Shown: positions 1-5,683 of the stretch, piece by piece | How the letters are laid out: the number at the start of each line of letters is the position of its first letter | How positions within the stretch are numbered: the stretch's first letter is position 1 | Assembly: GCA_003193815.1 (NCBI GenBank) | Contig: PSPB01000037.1 | Coordinates: forward strand, 1-6,096 | Source of the DNA: Methanobacteriota archaeon | Lineage (GTDB): Archaea > Thermoplasmatota > Poseidoniia > MGIII > CG-Epi1 | Direction: 5' to 3' | Length of the DNA: 6,096 nt | Translations under genes and position numbers: made by a program | Notes under the pieces: model-generated | The model's input: only the letters and a program-made list of their open reading frames with translations | Databases searched by the model: none | Told to the model about the DNA's origin: nothing

Positions 1-203
1 ATTCCGGGACGCAATACCGCTCCGCCATCTTCTGCCACGGCGAGGAGCAGCTCGCCGTCGCGCGCGCGTCGCTCGCGGCGGCGCAGCCGCGCTTCGGCGA
101 CCGCATCGTCACGCAGGTCGCGCCGGCGCAGGAATTCTGGCGTGCCGAGGATTATCACCAGAACTATTTCCAGAAGAATCCTAACACCGCCTGCCACATC
201 TGA
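1..203 (+). CDS. msrA: peptide-methionine (S)-S-oxide reductase MsrA, 3' end (5' part outside window)
   Basis: This is the C-terminal 66 residues of an MsrA, which reduces methionine-S-sulfoxide in proteins back to methionine using thioredoxin-type electrons in the cytoplasm. Visible family marks are SGTQYRSAIF at residues 1-10 of the fragment, the AEDYHQ-YF motif at 48-56, and KNPN at 58-61. The catalytic GCFWG cysteine lies upstream of the window. The protein stops at Cys64-His-Ile. This Cys aligns with the first resolving cysteine of E. coli MsrA (the KNPYGYC region), so the resolving residue seems kept while the tail after it is very short. The reading frame opens with the last two bases (AT) of a codon that would be Asp in the usual D-x-GTQY motif. 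The next gene starts 42 bp downstream. Family identity is firm; the N-terminal half and any MsrB fusion cannot be seen. Confidence 0.93.
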   Translation, partial: SGTQYRSAIFCHGEEQLAVARASLAAAQPRFGDRIVTQVAPAQEFWRAEDYHQNYFQKNPNTACHI

Positions 204-216
204 GGCTGCAAAACAC

Positions 217-224
217 TATTCATA
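217..224 (+). promoter_or_regulatory. possible archaeal-type TATA element for the P5CDH gene
   Basis: TATTCATA lies in the 42-bp gap between msrA and the P5CDH start, with its centre about 25 nt before the ATG and an A-rich stretch (GCAAAACAC) just upstream that could serve as a BRE. The gap is otherwise GC-rich. The spacing fits leaderless transcription starting at or near the ATG; the only Shine-Dalgarno-like bases are a weak GGGA at 235-238. A bacterial -10 box cannot be excluded. Inference from composition and distance only. Confidence 0.35.
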
Positions 225-245
225 GGCTCCCGCTGGGACCGACGC

Positions 246-1868
246 ATGAGTGGTCATCCGGCCAACGAACCGATACTGGACTACGCCCCCGGCAGCCCGG
301 AGCGCGCTGCGCTGCAGGCGGAGCTGGAGCGACAGCTGGCGACGGTGGTCGAGGTGCCGTGCATCGTCGACGGCGAAGCGGTCTTCACGGGGAATACCGT
401 CGCGCAGGTTGTCCCACACAACCACAACCACGTCTTGGCGAAGGTGCACCTGGCGGGCAAAGCGGAAATCGAGCGCGCCTGCACGGCGGCGGTCGCGGCG
501 CAGGGGAACTGGATTGCGCTCGGGCTCGAGGCGCGTGCGGCGATTTTCGAGCGCTGCGCCGACCTGCTCGCGGGCGACTGGCGCTACCGCGTCAACGCCG
601 CGACAATGCTGAACCAGTCGAAAACGGTGTTCCAGGCCGAAGTTGACGCAGCGTGCGAGCTCATCGATTTCTGGCGCTTCAACGCCCACTACGCGCGCGA
701 ATTCCACGACCAGCTCCAGCCGCTGGTTTCCCCGGAGGGGGTCGAGAACAGCACCGAAATCCGCCCGCTGGAAGGCTTTGTGCTGGCAATCACGCCGTTC
801 AACTTCACCAGCATCGCCGGCAACCTGCCGAGCGCGCCAGCACTCGTGGGCTGCACCGCAATCTGGAAGCCGAGCCGCAACTGCTACTACTCCAACTACG
901 TCCTGATGCAGCTGATGCTGGAGGCAGGGCTGCCGCCCGGCGTCATCAATTTCCTGCCGGGGTCAGGAGCCGAAATCTCCGACGTGGCGCTCGCGAATCC
1001 CGACTTCGCAGGGCTGCACTTCACCGGCTCGACGCCCACGTTCCAGGGCTTGTGGCAGCGCATCGCCGATGCGCTGCCAGGATTGCGCAGCTACCCCCGC
1101 ATCGTCGGCGAGACCGGCGGCAAGGATTTTGTTGTGGCGCACCCCGAGTGCGACGAGCAGGGGCTGCTGGTGGCGCTGCTGCGCGGTTCCTTCGAGTTCC
1201 AGGGCCAGAAGTGCTCCGCCGCCAGCCGCGCCTACATCCCGAAGTCGGTCTGGGACCGCATGGGCAACGCGCTGTGCGCTGAGGTCGCGAAAATCACGAT
1301 GGGCGACGCGTGCGACTTCACCAACTTCATGACCGCCGTGATTGACCAGCGCGCCTTCGACAAGATTAGCGACTACATCGAACGTGCGAAAGCGAGCGAT
1401 ACCTGCGAGGTCGTCGTCGGTGGCGGCAGCGATGACTCGAAGGGCTGGTTTATCGAGCCAACCATCATTGTCACCAGCGACGCGAAGGCGGAATCGATGG
1501 TCGAGGAAATCTTCGGTCCGGTGCTGACCGTCTACGTCTATGAGGACGATGACTTCGACGACGTGCTGGAGCTCTGCGACGAGTCAAGCCCCTACGCGCT
1601 GACCGGCGCGATATTTGCGACCCACGAAGCGGACATCCAGAAGGCGTTCAACGCGCTGCGCTTCACCGCCGGAAACTTCTACATCAACGACAAGCCGACC
1701 GGGGCCGTCGTCGCCCAGCAGCCGTTCGGCGGCGCGCGGGCGTCGGGCACGAACGACAAGGCGGGCAGCCCGCTCAACCTGCTGCGCTGGATTTCACCGC
1801 GCAGTATCAAGCGTGCGCTAGACATTCCGCAGGAATGGGGCTACCCCTTCCTGGCCCCGGACGAGTAA
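246..1868 (+). CDS. L-glutamate gamma-semialdehyde (1-pyrroline-5-carboxylate) dehydrogenase, ALDH4 type
   Basis: This 540-residue enzyme oxidises L-glutamate-gamma-semialdehyde (open form of P5C) to glutamate with NAD+, the last step of proline breakdown, also used for arginine/ornithine carbon. The aldehyde dehydrogenase landmarks are in order: PFNFT (184-188, oxyanion Asn186), WKPS (207-210, cofactor-binding Lys208), FTGS (259-262), GETGGK (288-293, Glu289), GQKCSAASR (320-328, catalytic Cys323), EIFGP (421-425) and PFGGARASGTNDK (493-505). The inserts and C-terminal third match the stand-alone mitochondrial ALDH4A1 group, for example AAxELIDFxRFNAxYA near 136-150 and GNFYINDKxTG near 476-486, rather than the PutA or RocA groups. 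Length is normal for ALDH4 without a mitochondrial presequence. No proline dehydrogenase gene is visible, so P5C must come from elsewhere in the genome. ATG 246 is preferred because the following residues already align with the family and no better upstream start exists. The gene is followed after 18 bp by the LysE-like gene, so they may be co-transcribed. Confidence 0.95.
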   Translation: MSGHPANEPILDYAPGSPERAALQAELERQLATVVEVPCIVDGEAVFTGNTVAQVVPHNHNHVLAKVHLAGKAEIERACTAAVAAQGNWIALGLEARAAIFERCADLLAGDWRYRVNAATMLNQSKTVFQAEVDAACELIDFWRFNAHYAREFHDQLQPLVSPEGVENSTEIRPLEGFVLAITPFNFTSIAGNLPSAPALVGCTAIWKPSRNCYYSNYVLMQLMLEAGLPPGVINFLPGSGAEISDVALANPDFAGLHFTGSTPTFQGLWQRIADALPGLRSYPRIVGETGGKDFVVAHPECDEQGLLVALLRGSFEFQGQKCSAASRAYIPKSVWDRMGNALCAEVAKITMGDACDFTNFMTAVIDQRAFDKISDYIERAKASDTCEVVVGGGSDDSKGWFIEPTIIVTSDAKAESMVEEIFGPVLTVYVYEDDDFDDVLELCDESSPYALTGAIFATHEADIQKAFNALRFTAGNFYINDKPTGAVVAQQPFGGARASGTNDKAGSPLNLLRWISPRSIKRALDIPQEWGYPFLAPDE

Positions 1869-1878
1869 ACCAATTCCT

Positions 1879-1884
1879 GGTGGG
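1879..1884 (+). promoter_or_regulatory. Shine-Dalgarno-like site of the LysE-family gene
   Basis: GGTGGG ends 2 nt before the ATG at 1887, in the 18-bp gap after the P5CDH stop. It supports this start and translation from a joint mRNA with the P5CDH gene. The spacing is short and the match moderate, so it is a suggestion only. Confidence 0.4.
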
Positions 1885-1886
1885 AC

Positions 1887-2525
1887 ATGGCGGCTGAACA
1901 GATACTCACCCTCGCGATTGTGGGGGTTACACTGGGGGTCGTGGAGGGGGTGAAACCAGGTCCGCTGCTCACGGTGGTAATCCGTGAGACGCTGTCGGGC
2001 GGGTTCCGGGCAGGGGTCCGGGCAGCTGCTGCGCCCCTGTTCACCGACGGACCGATGATTGTTGCCAGCCTGCTGGCGGCAGGCTGGATTGCGACGCAGC
2101 CGGCCGTGCTGTTGCTGATTTCGGTGCTGGGAGCACTGTTCCTGGTGAAGATGGGGGTCGAATGTTTCTCCATCGAGCCACCGGAAGTCGAACTTTCCGA
2201 TACGTCTACATCCGGCTCGTTGCGGCGCGGCGTCCTGACCAACCTGCTCAACCCCAACGTCTACGTTTTCTGGTTCCTGATTGGCGGGCCGCTGATGGCT
2301 TCCGCCGCGGTGGAGGAGCCGCTCGCGCCGCTGGCCTACGCGCTTGCGTTCCTCTTTACGCTTGTCATGGCCAAGGTTACCATCGCCTGGCTGTTTGACC
2401 GGTCGCGCGGGCAGCTTTCCGCGCGGGGCTACCGCATCACGCTGGGAGCCTGCGGCATCGCCATGCTCGGGTTCGCGGCCGGATTCGCATACCAGGCGTA
2501 CCTGCTCTACCCGCAGGTCGCCTGA
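1887..2525 (+). CDS. LysE/RhtB-family amino-acid or metabolite exporter
   Basis: A 212-residue inner-membrane protein with about six hydrophobic segments, near residues 5-23, 48-70, 72-92, 117-139, 147-170 and 184-207. Family marks are EGVKPGPLLTVVIRETLSGG (20-39) after the first helix, which holds the conserved Pro-Gly-Pro (24-26). Also seen are a conserved acidic residue in helix two (Asp54 in FTDGP) and TNLLNPNVYVFW (118-129), the second LysE signature. The usual hydrophilic loop (about 96-113) is rich in Glu, Ser and Thr. The family exports basic, small neutral or hydroxylated amino acids, but substrate cannot be read from sequence. Location 18 bp behind the P5CDH gene hints at removal of an excess amino acid or intermediate connected with proline/glutamate metabolism (inference). 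The stop lies 6 bp from the stop of the convergent EamA gene. Confidence 0.88.
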   Translation: MAAEQILTLAIVGVTLGVVEGVKPGPLLTVVIRETLSGGFRAGVRAAAAPLFTDGPMIVASLLAAGWIATQPAVLLLISVLGALFLVKMGVECFSIEPPEVELSDTSTSGSLRRGVLTNLLNPNVYVFWFLIGGPLMASAAVEEPLAPLAYALAFLFTLVMAKVTIAWLFDRSRGQLSARGYRITLGACGIAMLGFAAGFAYQAYLLYPQVA

Positions 2526-2531
2526 CACTGT

Positions 2532-3446
2532 TCAATCGATGCCTTCGGGAGGCTGCGTGTTGACCAACCGCACGCCGGCGTAAACCAGCGCAAAGCTGGC
2601 AACGTGTACCAGCCCGAACTGCTCGTTGAGCGCGGGCCACATGACTGCGGTGGCAATGCCGAAAATCGGCACCAGGTTGATGAAGCTCGCCGCACGCGGC
2701 GCGCCGATGTCGGCGACGCCCATGGCGTAGAAAGCGTAGCAGACCACTGTCGAGAGCACGCCGAGGTAAGCGAGGAACGCCCACTCATCCATCGTCCAGG
2801 CGTGCTCCCACGGCTGCTCGGCCAGCATCGGCGGCAGCAGCAGCAGCGTGCCGATGAGCGACGCCCAGGTAAGCGCGCCCAGCGGCGACTGCGAGCCGCC
2901 GCGCAGCAGGTAGCCGCGCAGCGTGACGGTATAGATGCTGTAGGCGGCCGCGCCGAAGAGAATCAGGCCGTTGCCGTAGAGCCGCTGCTCGAGCGGAATC
3001 TGCTCGTTGGGCGAGGCGAGGAAAATCAGCGCCACGCCGGCAAAGCCGCTCGCCAGCCCGATGCTCGCGTTGCGCGTCAGCCGGTACCCCAGCAAGGGCA
3101 CGGAGAGCAGCGCGACCATCACCGGGTTCAGGGCGATGACCAGCGACGCGTCGGAGGCGGCGGTCTCGCGCATGCCGAAGATGAAGCCAATCTGGTACAG
3201 GACTACCGACGTAACGCCCATGAGCGCCAGCGTGCGCCACTCACTGCGCGGCGGGACGCGCACGCCTTCCGCGAAATGGAGCCACACGAAGAGCAGCGGC
3301 ACCGCGAAACAGTAGCGCAGCGCCATCGCCGACCACGGGGGAGCAGCCAGCGCCAGCGCGCGTCCGACAGGCCACGCCGCACCCCAGATGACGGCAACCG
3401 TCAGCATCATCGCATAGGTCGTCCAGAGCGAGCGCTGTGGATCCAT
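2532..3446 (-). CDS. EamA/DMT-superfamily transporter (RhaT/YdcZ-like drug/metabolite permease)
   Basis: A 304-residue membrane protein with about ten hydrophobic segments arranged as two tandem EamA domains (roughly 12-143 and 158-295). The first has the typical TM1 pattern AVIWGAAWPVGRAL (18-31) and the helix-four motif ASLVIALNPVMVALLSVPLLG (about 100-120, Asn-Pro at 107-108). The second repeats it as AASFINLVPIFGIATAVM (252-269). Family members move amino acids, sugars or other metabolites, usually outward; the substrate is unknown here. The frame stays open upstream to 3626, but that extension has no membrane character, is Arg/Ser-rich and lies out of frame inside the preceding same-strand gene. 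The start is therefore set at ATG 3446, 22 bp after the preceding stop. A TTAATC at 3467-3472 (minus strand) sits 26 nt before this ATG but overlaps that stop codon. Convergent with the LysE-like gene, which leaves no room for a separate terminator. Confidence 0.9.
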   Translation of the reverse strand: MDPQRSLWTTYAMMLTVAVIWGAAWPVGRALALAAPPWSAMALRYCFAVPLLFVWLHFAEGVRVPPRSEWRTLALMGVTSVVLYQIGFIFGMRETAASDASLVIALNPVMVALLSVPLLGYRLTRNASIGLASGFAGVALIFLASPNEQIPLEQRLYGNGLILFGAAAYSIYTVTLRGYLLRGGSQSPLGALTWASLIGTLLLLPPMLAEQPWEHAWTMDEWAFLAYLGVLSTVVCYAFYAMGVADIGAPRAASFINLVPIFGIATAVMWPALNEQFGLVHVASFALVYAGVRLVNTQPPEGID

Positions 3447-3468
3447 GGCGCGCCACTCTGCCGGGGGA

Positions 3469-4260
3469 TTAACTGCTGCCGTCCGACGGGAGCGCGTCGA
3501 AGAGCGCGGCCGGCAGCGAGAGCATCGCATGGATAGGCGCGTCCAGCTCCGCCAGCGGCGAATCGCCTTGCGAGTCTTCCAGTGTCGCGTGCAGCTGGAA
3601 GTGGCCGGTCGCGTCGTAGAGCACACTGTCGTGGACGCCGAACGACATCACCGGCGACGCGCGCTGCGCGACCGTTTCGCCGCTGCGTGTATCGCATACC
3701 CCGCCAGCGCCACCGTCGTAGATGGCGGTGCCCAAGGCAATCATGGCCAGCACCGACGCCGGTCGCTGCGCCACCGGTGCTCCCGTGAGGGTATCGCAGA
3801 CACCGTATTCACCGAAGTCGAGCAGCGCTTCCCCAACGGGGGTGAAGCCGTAGCACGCGCCGGGACGGCTGCCCATCTCGCGGCTGGTACCGGTCTGCCA
3901 CACACCGTAGTCGCCGCCGTCATACATCACCCCAGCGTGCGAGCAGAGCGCGCGTACCCAGTTGTCGCGCCAGTTAACCAGCTCGCCGTCCTGCGTGCGC
4001 CACACCTGTGCGTAGCGGCCGCCGTCATGGAGCGCGCCGTCATGCGAGCAGAGCGCGTAGATCCAGCTAGCGCGCTCCGCGACGAGCGTGTCGGCGAGCG
4101 TGTCGTAAATCGCGTTCGAGTCGCCGCCGTCGTAGAGGCGGCCGTCGTGGACGCAGAGTGTGCGGACGTGGTCGTCGCGCTCGCCCACCAGCCGTGGCTC
4201 GCTGCCGGGCGCCCACGCGAAGAGCTGCGGCCCGGAGGCGACAAGCAGCCCGCCGCTCAC
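3469..4260 (-). CDS. uncharacterised repeat protein, probable seven-unit beta-propeller
   Basis: I do not recognise a named family. The 263-residue protein has no signal peptide or membrane segment, so it is likely cytosolic. From residue 31 it is built of seven degenerate units starting near 31, 66, 101, 135, 169, 203 and 242. The core is roughly (W/V)-x-A-L-C-x-H-D-G-x-L-Y-D-G-G, followed by a spacer and then G-V-(W/C)-D-T-x-x-G-x-x-V-A-x-R. Each unit holds alternating hydrophobic/turn patterns typical of short beta-strands. The lead-in 4-29 ([16 protein letters not shown] at 5-20) and the incomplete last unit could close a propeller by pairing. Cys36-x-His38, Cys71-x-His73 and Cys106-x-His108 occupy the same place in units 1-3. 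His210 keeps the His in unit 6. The start is GTG at 4260, overlapping the transaldolase stop as GTGA, so translation is probably coupled. WD40, Kelch, PQQ or NHL motifs are not clearly met. The gene is real by its consistent protein-level repeat; function is unknown. Confidence 0.85.
   Translation of the reverse strand: MSGGLLVASGPQLFAWAPGSEPRLVGERDDHVRTLCVHDGRLYDGGDSNAIYDTLADTLVAERASWIYALCSHDGALHDGGRYAQVWRTQDGELVNWRDNWVRALCSHAGVMYDGGDYGVWQTGTSREMGSRPGACYGFTPVGEALLDFGEYGVCDTLTGAPVAQRPASVLAMIALGTAIYDGGAGGVCDTRSGETVAQRASPVMSFGVHDSVLYDATGHFQLHATLEDSQGDSPLAELDAPIHAMLSLPAALFDALPSDGSS
3490..4170 (-). repeat. seven degenerate in-frame protein repeats of 34-39 residues
   Basis: Unit starts by residue are 31, 66, 101, 135, 169, 203 and 242, giving spacings of 35, 35, 34, 34, 34 and 39. 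The most constant piece is Leu/Ile/Met-Tyr/His/Leu-Asp-Gly-Gly, at 42-46, 77-81, 112-116 and 180-184. It is altered to LLDFG (146-150), LYDAT (214-218) and LFDAL (253-257). In DNA this recurs on the plus strand as variants of CCGCCGTCGTAGAG or CCGCCGTCATAC. The last two units are the most eroded. The repeat is a fold-level duplication, not a recent tandem DNA expansion, because the nucleotide copies have diverged well beyond the motif. Confidence 0.8.
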
Positions 4261-4901
4261 TGCTTGCGTTTTTCCCAGTCGGCGAGGAAATTCGCGAGCC
4301 CGATATCGGTCAGCGGGTGCTTCACCAGCTGGTTGAAGACGCTAAAGGGGATGGTCGCGACGTCCGCGCCCGCGAGCGCCGATTCGAGCACGTGCACCGG
4401 GTTGCGGATTGAGGCGGCCAGTATCTGCGTCCGGAAGTCGTAGTTGTCGAAGATGAGGCGCATATTGTGAATCAGGTCCATCCCTACTTCGGAAATATCG
4501 TCGAGCCGTCCGATGAAGGGCGAGACGTAGCTCGCCCCCGCCTTCGCCGCCAGCAGCGCCTGGTTGGCCGAGAAGCAGAGCGTAACGTTAGTGCGGGTGC
4601 CCGCGTCTTCGAGGGTCTTGCACGCCTTGAGCCCGTCGGGCGTCAGCGGCAGCTTGATGACTGCGTTCTCGCCCCAGCCCGCCAGCACCGCCGCTTCGGT
4701 GAGCATTCCAGCCGTGTCGAGAGCCGTGACTTCGAGCGAGACTGGGCCGTCCACCAGTTCGAGAATTTCGCGCGCGACTTCCTCGAAGTCGCGCCCGCTC
4801 TTCGCCACCAGCGAGGGATTGGTGGTGACACCGTCGAGGATGCCGAGCGCTTGCGCTTCGCGGATTTCCGCCACGTCGGCGGTGTCGATGAAGAACTGCA
4901 T
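4257..4901 (-). CDS. tal: transaldolase, short (TalC/MipB-like) type
   Basis: A 214-residue class I aldolase of the small transaldolase/fructose-6-phosphate aldolase family. It transfers a dihydroxyacetone unit between sedoheptulose-7-phosphate and glyceraldehyde-3-phosphate in the non-oxidative pentose phosphate pathway. Visible marks are FIDTADV (4-10, Asp6), [11 protein letters not shown] (24-34, Asn28), SLEVTA (55-60, Glu57), the Schiff-base lysine in VIKLPLT (Lys83), NVTLCFS (105-111), [11 protein letters not shown] (125-135) and the helix near [10 protein letters not shown] (162-171). Glu57 and Phe129 occupy the positions that are Gln59 and Tyr131 in E. coli FSA, so true transaldolase activity is favoured over F6P aldolase. 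Length is typical and the family forms decamers or pentamer pairs. The ATG lacks a Shine-Dalgarno but has a TATA-like hexamer about 25 nt upstream. It heads a likely three-gene unit with the repeat protein (GTGA overlap) and EamA. Confidence 0.95.
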   Translation of the reverse strand: MQFFIDTADVAEIREAQALGILDGVTTNPSLVAKSGRDFEEVAREILELVDGPVSLEVTALDTAGMLTEAAVLAGWGENAVIKLPLTPDGLKACKTLEDAGTRTNVTLCFSANQALLAAKAGASYVSPFIGRLDDISEVGMDLIHNMRLIFDNYDFRTQILAASIRNPVHVLESALAGADVATIPFSVFNQLVKHPLTDIGLANFLADWEKRKQ

Positions 4902-4920
4902 GCGGCCCGTATTGGGGACG

Positions 4921-4928
4921 GATTAAAG
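4921..4928 (-). promoter_or_regulatory. possible archaeal-type TATA element for the transaldolase unit
   Basis: On the minus strand CTTTAATC occupies the only AT-rich patch of the 62-bp gap between livF and the transaldolase gene; the TTTAAT core starts 26 nt before the ATG. No Shine-Dalgarno-like sequence precedes that ATG (AATACGGGCCGC). Together these fit a leaderless transcript starting at the transaldolase codon 1. No purine-rich BRE is obvious next to the box, which lowers confidence. Confidence 0.4.
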
Positions 4929-4963
4929 GCAGGTTGGTCGAAACCGGGCGTCGCAGAATCGGC

Positions 4964-5683
4964 TCAGTCGTGCAGGGTGCCGAGGAAGTATTCATTTATA
5001 TGCGGGTCGTCAAGGATCTCGGAGGCCGGTGCGGTGTGTACCACCTCACCGTTGGCGAGGATGTAGCCGCGGTCAGAGCGCGCCAGCGAGAGCCGCGCGT
5101 TCTGCTCCACGATGAGGATGGTGATACCCTTCTCGCGCAGCGAGTCGATACGCTCGATAATCTGTTCCTGGTAGAGCGGACTGAGCGCCGCGGTCGGCTC
5201 GTCCAGCAGCAGGAAGGTAGGGTTGCTGATGAGCGCGCGCGAAATCGCCAGCATCTGCCGCTGCCCCCCCGAGAGCGAGGCGGCGGTGTCGTGCAGCCGT
5301 GGTTGCAGGTCGGGGAACATCTCAAGCGCGCGCGTGATGCGCTCTTCCAGCAGGCTCGGCGGCAGCCGCACGCCGCCCATCTCGAGGTTTTCGCGCACGT
5401 TCAGCCCGGGAAAGACGTTGTCGACCTGCGGCACGTAGGCGATGCCGCGCTGCACCAGCTGGTCGGTGCGCCAGCCGGCGATGCTCTCGCCGCGGTGCTT
5501 GACCGTGCCCCGGTAATGCGTCGCGATGCCGAAGATGACCTTGATGAAGGTGGACTTGCCGCAGCCGTTGGGGCCGATGATGGTGACAAACTCGCCCTTG
5601 TCGACGTGCAGTGATATGCCGTTCAGAATCTGTACCGAGCCGTAGCCGCCATCGAGCCCGCTGACTTCCAGTACCCGGCTCAT
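4964..5683 (-). CDS. livF: branched-chain/polar amino-acid ABC transporter, ATP-binding protein LivF
   Basis: A 239-residue ATPase of the HAAT (Liv) uptake family; with LivG it powers import through the LivH/LivM permeases at the cytoplasmic membrane face. Motifs in order: Walker A GPNGCGKST (37-45), Q-loop Gln86 in YVPQ, ABC signature LSGGQRQ (137-143), Walker B FLLLDEP (157-163) and VEQNA (192-196). In the last, Gln194 replaces the switch histidine, which is the normal state in LivF proteins. The conserved tail with EYFLG (231-235) is also typical. Length matches the family. ATG 5683 overlaps the livG stop by four bases (ATGA) and is preceded by a strong Shine-Dalgarno. Urea-type UrtE is the main alternative; ligand cannot be decided without the binding protein, which is outside the window. 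The 62-bp gap downstream separates it from the transaldolase unit. Confidence 0.94.
   Translation of the reverse strand: MSRVLEVSGLDGGYGSVQILNGISLHVDKGEFVTIIGPNGCGKSTFIKVIFGIATHYRGTVKHRGESIAGWRTDQLVQRGIAYVPQVDNVFPGLNVRENLEMGGVRLPPSLLEERITRALEMFPDLQPRLHDTAASLSGGQRQMLAISRALISNPTFLLLDEPTAALSPLYQEQIIERIDSLREKGITILIVEQNARLSLARSDRGYILANGEVVHTAPASEILDDPHINEYFLGTLHD

Noticed and set aside
1818..2528. 236-codon minus-strand open frame opposite the LysE-family gene
   Set aside because: The plus strand encodes a clear LysE-type membrane protein with the PGP signature; the minus frame is charged low-complexity sequence.
2526..2531. shared terminator between the convergent genes
   Set aside because: Only 6 bp separate the stops, and I see neither an inverted repeat nor a T-rich run next to them.
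2604..3536. 310-codon open frame on the plus strand opposite the EamA gene
   Set aside because: Its product is Arg/Gln/His/Glu-rich low-complexity sequence, the expected mirror of a GC-rich membrane-protein gene; no domain is seen.
3447..3626. N-terminal extension of the EamA reading frame
   Set aside because: It lies out of frame within the same-strand repeat gene, is Arg/Ser-rich with no hydrophobic segment, and the family N-terminus begins right after ATG 3446.
3445..4443. 332-codon open frame on the plus strand across the repeat gene and the transaldolase end
   Set aside because: It is antisense to two better-supported genes, is dominated by Arg/Ala/Val typical of GC-rich shadow frames, and shows no family motif.
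4934..5614. 226-codon plus-strand open frame opposite livF
   Set aside because: livF shows all ABC ATPase motifs in the other strand; this frame has none and is a shadow.
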